DNA of 64,000 bases from Megamerina dolium. Taxonomy: Eukaryota; Arthropoda; Insecta; Diptera; Megamerinidae. The position numbers and the translations under genes are program-made. How positions within the stretch are numbered: position 1 is the first letter of the stretch; each line of letters begins with the position of its first letter. Below the pieces are notes generated by a model. The model was not told the origin of the DNA. It saw only the letters and a program-made list of their open reading frames with translations, and made no database searches. The stretch spans positions 57,024,855 to 57,088,854 of the forward strand of contig OY978525.1 of assembly GCA_963854835.1 (NCBI GenBank). The letters run 5' to 3'. Positions 58,021 through 64,000 of the stretch are shown here, piece after piece.

Positions 58021-58467
58021 GCCGCATTCTTTTGCACGCGAGTTGCAAAAGAACACTGAGTTATTTGCTGAACTGCATGCAAACTAACAACAAAAATAAG
58101 CGACATCGTCTATTTAACCGAGCTCAATTGAAGCTGCTTATATTTTAATCGACCTGAGTTATAGTGTTGGAAACTAAAAAAACAGCACTATTGTGAATGT
58201 GCTTGGGAATTTTCAACAACACGTCAAATTATTGTAAATATAAACAAATTAAGCAAAATAAAGCAAGCGCAAATAAAAATTTATTTTAACTAAACGATTA
58301 TATTTACTACAGGTTTCGCAGAATTGTTTCTTTTTTGTTTTTATTTCACTTACCACCATATATACCACCAGCGTTGCTAAGTAACTAAAGGGAAATTATA
58401 TTCAAGTAAAAGGGAAATTAAATGCGAGTTGGTGTTCTTTTGCAACTCGGTTAAAAAAGAATGCTGC
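58021..58467. mobile_element. Short TIR element (MITE-like), 447 bp
   Basis: The ends form imperfect inverted repeats of about 40 bp. The left (58021-58062) has GCATTCTTTT and CGAGTTGCAAAAGAACAC, and the right (58424-58467) has the complement of the same blocks. TA lies at 58019-58020 and 58468-58469, a likely TA duplication. There is no coding capacity inside. Size, TIRs and TA duplication fit a non-autonomous Tc1/mariner-superfamily element. Confidence 0.75.
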
Positions 58468-58564
58468 TATTATAATTAATTATTATTTATTAAAGAAAAA
58501 ACAACAAGCAAAGAAAAGAAGGTGTGTTACAAAGAAAATCATCACAATGTAACTATCCAGTAAT

Positions 58565-60693
58565 ATTACTTACTTACTTATGTGGCCATAACAACCGAAT
58601 ATCGATTTAGGCCGAAAATAACATGCTTCGCCAGCCATCTCTGTTCTTCGCTAGCTGACGCCAGTTAGAAATTCCAAGCGCCGTCAGGTTCTCCAGTACT
58701 TGGTCTTTCCACCTGAGGTTTGGTCTTCCTATTCTTCGTCGTCCTCCAGCGGGTTCCGAATATAACACCTTCTTAGCTGGAGCGTGTTCTTCCATTCGCT
58801 CGACATGACCTAGCCAGCGCAGCCGCTGCATTTTGATGCGCTTTACTATGTCAATATCGGCATACAGCTCGTACAGCTCATGGTTGTAACTTATTCGGTA
58901 CTCGCCACCAACGCAAATAGGTCCAAAGATCTTGCGTAGGACTTTTCTCTCGAAAACTCCAAGCATTCGCTCATCCGAGGTGGAAATTGTCCAGGCTTCA
59001 GCGCCATATTTTAGGACAGGCATGACGAGAGACTTGTAGAGTGTAGTTTTAGTTCTTCGAGAGAGAGCTCGACATCTCAATTGCTTACTTAGCCCAAAAT
59101 AGCACCTTTTTGCAAGAGTTATCCTACGCATGATCTCCAAGCTGACGTCATTACTGCTGTTAATGCTGGTTCCAAGATAGACAAAGTCCCTTACTACTTC
59201 AAAAGCGTAGTTGTCAACAGTGACGTGCTGTCCAAGACGCCGGGACTCTTTGTTTGTTGACACTAGATACTTCGTCTTGCCCTCGTTCACCGTGAGACCC
59301 ATCCGACGCGACTCTCTTTCCAACTCTGAGAATGCTGCACTCATTCTCGACGACGATATTGCATTGCAATATCGTTGGCATACGCTAACAGCATGACACT
59401 TTTGTTGAAGATAGTGCCATTATGTCGTAGATCAGCAGCTCGTATTATTTTCTTCATAATAAGATTGAAGAAGTCGCACTATAACGAATCACCTTGTCTG
59501 AAACCCCGTTCGGTATTAAACGGTGCGGAGAGGTCCTTCCCAATTTTCACTGCATAACGGGAGTTATGCAGTGTCATTCTACAAAGTCGAATGAGCTTTG
59601 CAGGAATACCGAACTCAGACATTGTTGCGTAGAGGTAATCCCTTACCGGACTGTCGAAACCGGCTTTATAATCAACAAATAGGTGGTGTGTGTCGATCTG
59701 TTTTTCTTGGATCTTCTCCAGGAATTTTCGAAGTGTGAAAATCTGGTCGATGGTGGATTTACCAGGTCTGAAGCCACACTGATACGGTCCAATCAGGTTG
59801 CTGAGCATAGGCTTCAACCTTTCACACAGTACGCTCGATAGAACCTTGTAAGTGATACTCAGGAGACTTATTCCACGGTAGTTGGCGCAAATTGTGGGGT
59901 CTCCTTTTTTATGTACAGGACAGAGAACACTGAGCCTCCAATCATCAGGCATGCTTTAATCCGACCATATTATGCTTATGAGCTGGTGCATGGAGGCGAG
60001 CAGCTCATCGCCTCCGGTCTTAAACAACTCGGTACGCAGGCCATCAGCACCTGCAGCTTTGTTGTTCTTCAGCCTTAAAATGGCCGTTTCAACCTCCTCA
60101 TAGTCGGGTGGTGGAACATCAACACCATCCACTGGCGGAATTGTTCGTAGCATCGCCATTCAGTAATGTGGAGAAGTGTTCCCTCCATAGACTCAGTACA
60201 CTCTGGACACCTGTAACCAGACTCCCATTTCCATCACGACAAGAAGAGGCTCCGGGATTTAAACCTCCATTCAGGCGCTTGATATTTTCGAAGAATTTTC
60301 GAGTCTCATTCTTGTCGGTACACATCTCTATCTCCCCACACTCGCGTCTTTCCAACTCCCTCTTCTTGCGCCTGCAAAGACGTCTCTCTGCACTCCTTTT
60401 CTCTATGTACCGCTCCTTAACAGCTCGCGTTGTGCCTGCACGCAGGGTTTTTCTGTAGGCGGCGTCTTTCTCTGCGGTAGCGTCGCGACCCTCCTGATCA
60501 TACCACTCACTCCTCAGAGGCCGGTAGTAACCGATTACCTCCTCGGCAGCAGTAGTCATGGAGTAGGATATATGTGTCCATCGCATTTCCTGGAGAGCGG
60601 TGATGTCAGCTCTGTATTTTTCGAGGACATCAACCAGCTGGATAGAGGTCATCAACAAAAGCGGTAGTCCTTATCCGAGGCATATTTGTTTTT
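58565..60693 (-). mobile_element. RTE-type LINE copy 3, endonuclease deleted
   Basis: On the minus strand, with a TTAC-type tail at 58565-58580 and the 5' region at about 60693. It is very similar to the RTE at 38154-41396 but lacks most of the endonuclease through an internal deletion that joins LQEMRWT to HISYSMTTAAEE near 60580. A smaller deletion lies near 60645. Confidence 0.86.
58607..60658 (-). pseudogene. RTE copy 3 ORF: RT with damaged active site
   Basis: RT pieces: KAAGADGLRTELFK (59956-60159), CANYRGISLLSITYKVLSSVL, CGFRPGKSTIDQIFTL and GFRQGDSL (59479-59952). Near 59375 the catalytic box reads YAND instead of YADD. The C-terminal part has a complete KYGAEAWTISTSDERMLGVF...LRWLGHVERMEEHAPAKK region to the end LFSA (58607-59344), longer than in the copy at 38154. 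Stops at 59479 and 59956 and frame changes near 60150. Inactive. Confidence 0.84.
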
Positions 60694-60700
60694 TCATTGG

Positions 60701-61463
<763 letters not shown>

Positions 61464-61698
61464 GATTGACGAAACATCGATACAGAGGCAACATTTGCAA
61501 GTACATTTAAGTGTTATTCTAAATAGTTGATTGTAAATAGAGACTATTAAATAAATTGTTGCTGTATATAGTTGTATAAAATAAGTGTTGCAGTTATTAT
61601 TAACAGAATCCACTGATCGAACAAGATAATTCAAATAGAATTAAACGCTCAGAGAATAAAAACGTAACACCTGGTGTCAGAAGTGGGATTCTGTAAAG
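61464..61698 (+). repeat. LTR remnant and primer binding site of element D
   Basis: The LTR-derived sequence ends ...AACGTAACAC. TGGTGTCAGAAGTGGG (61672-61687) follows, a plausible PBS (tRNA not identified), 27 bp before the gag ATG. The segment AAGTGTTATTCTAAATAGTTG matches the C' LTR at about 28215-28240 (inverted). Confidence 0.7.
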
Positions 61699-63173
61699 AT
61701 GGTGAAAATTGACCAACTAAAAGTGGACCAGCTTAAAAAGCTGTTGGTAGAGCTGAATCTATCGTCATCAGGTGCAAAGGCGGAACTGCTGGTGAGGCTG
61801 AGGCAAGCCATGGAGGCTAAGGGTATTAATGTAGAAGAACATGAGTTCTTTGAGGGAGCCGAGATACATGCAGTCGTGCACGCCGATGAAAAGAGCAAGG
61901 TAGATTCGAGTGGTCATGGAATTTATGAAAACCATGATGCAACAACAGCAACAACAGTTACAACAAAATGCGTCTCTCTTTGACTCCAAGCTTCAAAAAC
62001 ATTCGGCTGAATTGCGTATGAAAATTAAAGAAGGTTCGTCCCACCAAGAAAGCGCTATGGGAGAATTTCAGAAAACAATTGACTACAAGTTTCAAGAACA
62101 TTCGGCTCGCCAAGAGGGCGTTATTAGTGAATTGCATATGGAAATTCAAGAACATTCGGCTCGCCAAGAACATGTCATCGAAAATCTACCAAAAGGAATT
62201 GAACTTAGATTTCAGGAAATTTCCGGAGCTATTAATGACAAAGTCACAGAGCTGAAAGAACACGTGGATGAGTTGGATGATAAGCTGAAGGAACATGTCG
62301 ACGACGGGGAAGATAAGTTCGAGAAATTACAGCACGAACTCAATCAACTAAAAATAATTGGACCAGCCACATCAGTGATTAGAGATTCAAGTACAATCAA
62401 ATTAAAGCCACCAACATTTGACGGAAGCACACCATTCAATATCTTCAAGCTTCAATTCGAGACAACAGCTTCGAAGAATCAATGGGATGACAGCGACAAG
62501 ACTGCAGCTTTAATAGTCGCATTAAAAGGTAATGCTTCCGAGGTGTTACAGATGATTCCAGAGAAAGATCGTGGTAGCTATCAGTCACTGATGGACACTC
62601 CAGCGGAAATATGGAAATGAATACAAGAGTCAGTTACATCGAGTGGAGTTAAGATCGCGAGTGCAACGGAGTAAGAAGAGCCTGCAGGAATTCGCTTCTT
62701 ACATTGAGCGCTTATGTCATCTTGTGTTCTCTGGTAATTCGGAAGAGTTCGTCGAAAAAATAAAAATAGAGGCTTTCATAGATGGCATACGTGATGGAGA
62801 GACAAAGCGTGCCCTAGTCATGTCACCCAGGAATACATATGCCGAAACAGTCAGTAGTGACTTGACGTTTGAAGCCGCCAGTTTAATGTGTCGACCAGTG
62901 CCACGTGCACGCCAACTAGAGGCAGAAACATCAGATCTGGTTGAAGCAGTGTGTCAGGCAGTTAAGTCAGTAGTGAAGCCTGAAGGAAGAACAACAGGTC
63001 GACGCGAAATCAAATTTACTGGTAAGTGCTTCATTTGCGACAAACCAGGATACATGGCGCGTGACTGCCGTCTACGACGAAAGCGATCAAGGTCGAATTC
63101 TCCAGGAAGACAAAAGAAGGAGAATAAGGTGGACAGCGATCGCTCCACTAACACAAGTCCATCGTTAAACTAA
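61699..63173 (+). pseudogene. gag: Gag of element D, with SAP-like N terminus
   Basis: The start MVKIDQLKVDQLKKLLVELN continues as a SAP-type motif (LSSSGAKAELLVRLRQAM, residues about 8-40), a fold that binds AT-rich DNA in other proteins. A long coiled-coil region with HSARQE repeats (61990-62340) follows, then a capsid-like region (PPTFDGSTPFNIFKLQFETT, ALIVALKGNASEVLQMI, YIERLCHLVFSGNSEEF). The C terminus is basic with one knuckle, CFICDKPGYMARDC. Frame breaks near 61920 and 62610 split the gene into three frames. A poly-Gln stretch lies at 61936-61965. Confidence 0.82.
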
Positions 63174-63211
63174 AGCGAGTCAGTTCAGCGGGGCGTGAAC
63201 TGACTCCAACA

Positions 63212-64000
63212 GTGGGTTGCCCCATCATTCACATTTCACAACTACAGCGTGTGCCAAGCAGCTTGACTATTGATGGAAAATTGGACAATATGGAATTCAT
63301 GTTAACCCTGGACACTGGTGCATCACATTCTATAATCAAGAGCGATTTGGTAAAGAGGTTTGAGCCTTTAATGGGAATAAAATTGCGTACAGCAACGGGT
63401 GAGGATGCACAAATTCTGGGTAAGATAAAGAAACGAGTATCTATTGGAAATTGTACGTGGGAACATGAATTCATTGTGGCCGACATCATCGATGATGTAA
63501 TAATTAGTGTTGATTTTATGATAAATAATGGATTTACGTTAGATTTAAATCAACGGATACTACGTGATGCAAATGTCGAATTACCATTGAACATCGGTTA
63601 CAAACGGAGTGGAAACCTCAAACGAGTACTGGCATGTCAACGCCAAGAGGTTCCAGCAAAATCAGAAGCGGTGATTTGGGCACAGATAAATGTGGATGAT
63701 GGGACAGGCAAGTTGTGGTTAGTGGAAACAGATAAATAAATACAAAATAAAAACATAGTACTTGGTAGGACGTTAGTAGAACCTAAAGAAAATGGAATAG
63801 TACCGGTGCGAATATTAAATCCAACTAATACATCTACAGTTGTGAAGAAAGGAATGTTGATTGGTCATTACTTCGATTGGAAGTTACTGTCGTAGTAGAC
63901 TGCGAAAAGGGTTCGTCGAAAAAAAATGGAAGATCAGGAACTGTCAGAGCGGAAATAAAAGCACAGATGGAGGAATGGGCAGGTGTGCTTACCAAACAGC
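63212..64000 (+). pseudogene. pol: Pol of element D: aspartic protease, continues beyond the window
   Basis: The frame 63212-63739 encodes a retropepsin-like protease: FMLTLDTGASHSIIKSDLV (active-site DTGAS), ATGEDAQILGKIKKRVSIGN and FIVADIIDDVIISVDFM. A stop at about 63737 and frame shifts to 64000 precede the RT, which lies beyond the window. Half C has the same region with the DTGAS bases deleted. Confidence 0.82.

Larger units (their letters stand above)
61464..64000 (+). mobile_element. Ty3/Gypsy element D, 5' part, runs off the right edge
   Basis: Same family as half C (29961-33860) but better preserved: LTR end and leader, PBS, gag with a SAP-like start, CCHC knuckle and protease with an intact DTGAS. 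RT and later domains would lie outside the window. The left edge at 61464 is inside the LTR, so the LTR is truncated where it joins the RTE fragment. Confidence 0.84.

Noticed and set aside
57729..58148. 139-codon plus-strand ORF as a host gene
   Set aside because: No recognisable domain, unusual His/Thr/Ser/Pro/Tyr-rich composition, overlap with the TIR element and no exon-intron signals that I could support.

Overview
The window looks like part of a fly genome (Diptera, probably a schizophoran; a tephritid-like fly is a weak guess). It is made almost entirely of nested, broken transposable elements. I found no host gene that I would defend. Reasons for the assignment: an insect errantivirus (Ty3/Gypsy with an env-like gene), Jockey, LOA and RTE-type non-LTR elements, DD34D and DD41D mariners, a PIF/Harbinger remnant, a Tigger/pogo-like remnant, tRNA-headed SINEs and long (TA)n arrays. 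Nearly every long ORF carries stops, frameshifts or deletions.

Left block, 1-19959. Errantivirus copy A (minus strand) enters from the left edge and stops inside pol near 3464. A spacer of about 1.15 kb follows, with a small transposase-like ORF. Copy B (minus) is bounded by a 4-bp TGTA target duplication (4615-4618 and 19956-19959). From right to left it has a 5' LTR, PBS, gag, protease-RT-RNase H-integrase, env-like gene, polypurine tract and 3' LTR. A SINE (8890-9257) sits in its RT. A full-length Jockey-type element (J1) interrupts its 5' LTR, and a second, 5'-truncated Jockey-type element (J2, 14609-17264) sits in the endonuclease of J1.

Middle block, 20000-50740. Two copies of one LOA-type LINE lie in opposite orientation (20985-26674 plus; about 36308-49910 minus). 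Both carry the same RTE-type element at the same site in the same relative orientation. In copy 2 the RTE is complete (38154-41396, 13-bp target duplication). In copy 1 its 3' two thirds are deleted along with about 0.3 kb of LINE. Copy 2 also took a full-length Jockey-type element (J3, 41720-46347, 9-bp duplication). Between the copies lie two fused, oppositely oriented halves of a Ty3/Gypsy element (28.2-33.9 kb), fragments of other LOA-type elements, a second SINE and two (TA)n arrays.

Right block, 50740-64000. This is a mosaic of Jockey remnants, a Harbinger transposase remnant, a DD34D mariner fragment, a full-span DD41D mariner with a broken transposase, a Tigger-like remnant, a third SINE, a 447-bp TIR element with TA duplication, and two inverted RTE fragments around a (TA)n array. 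The 5' part of a Ty3/Gypsy element with a SAP-like motif at the start of Gag then runs off the right edge.

The density of nesting and decay suggests heterochromatin. A piRNA-cluster role is possible but is inference only. All identifications come from reading motifs by eye; no database search was run.
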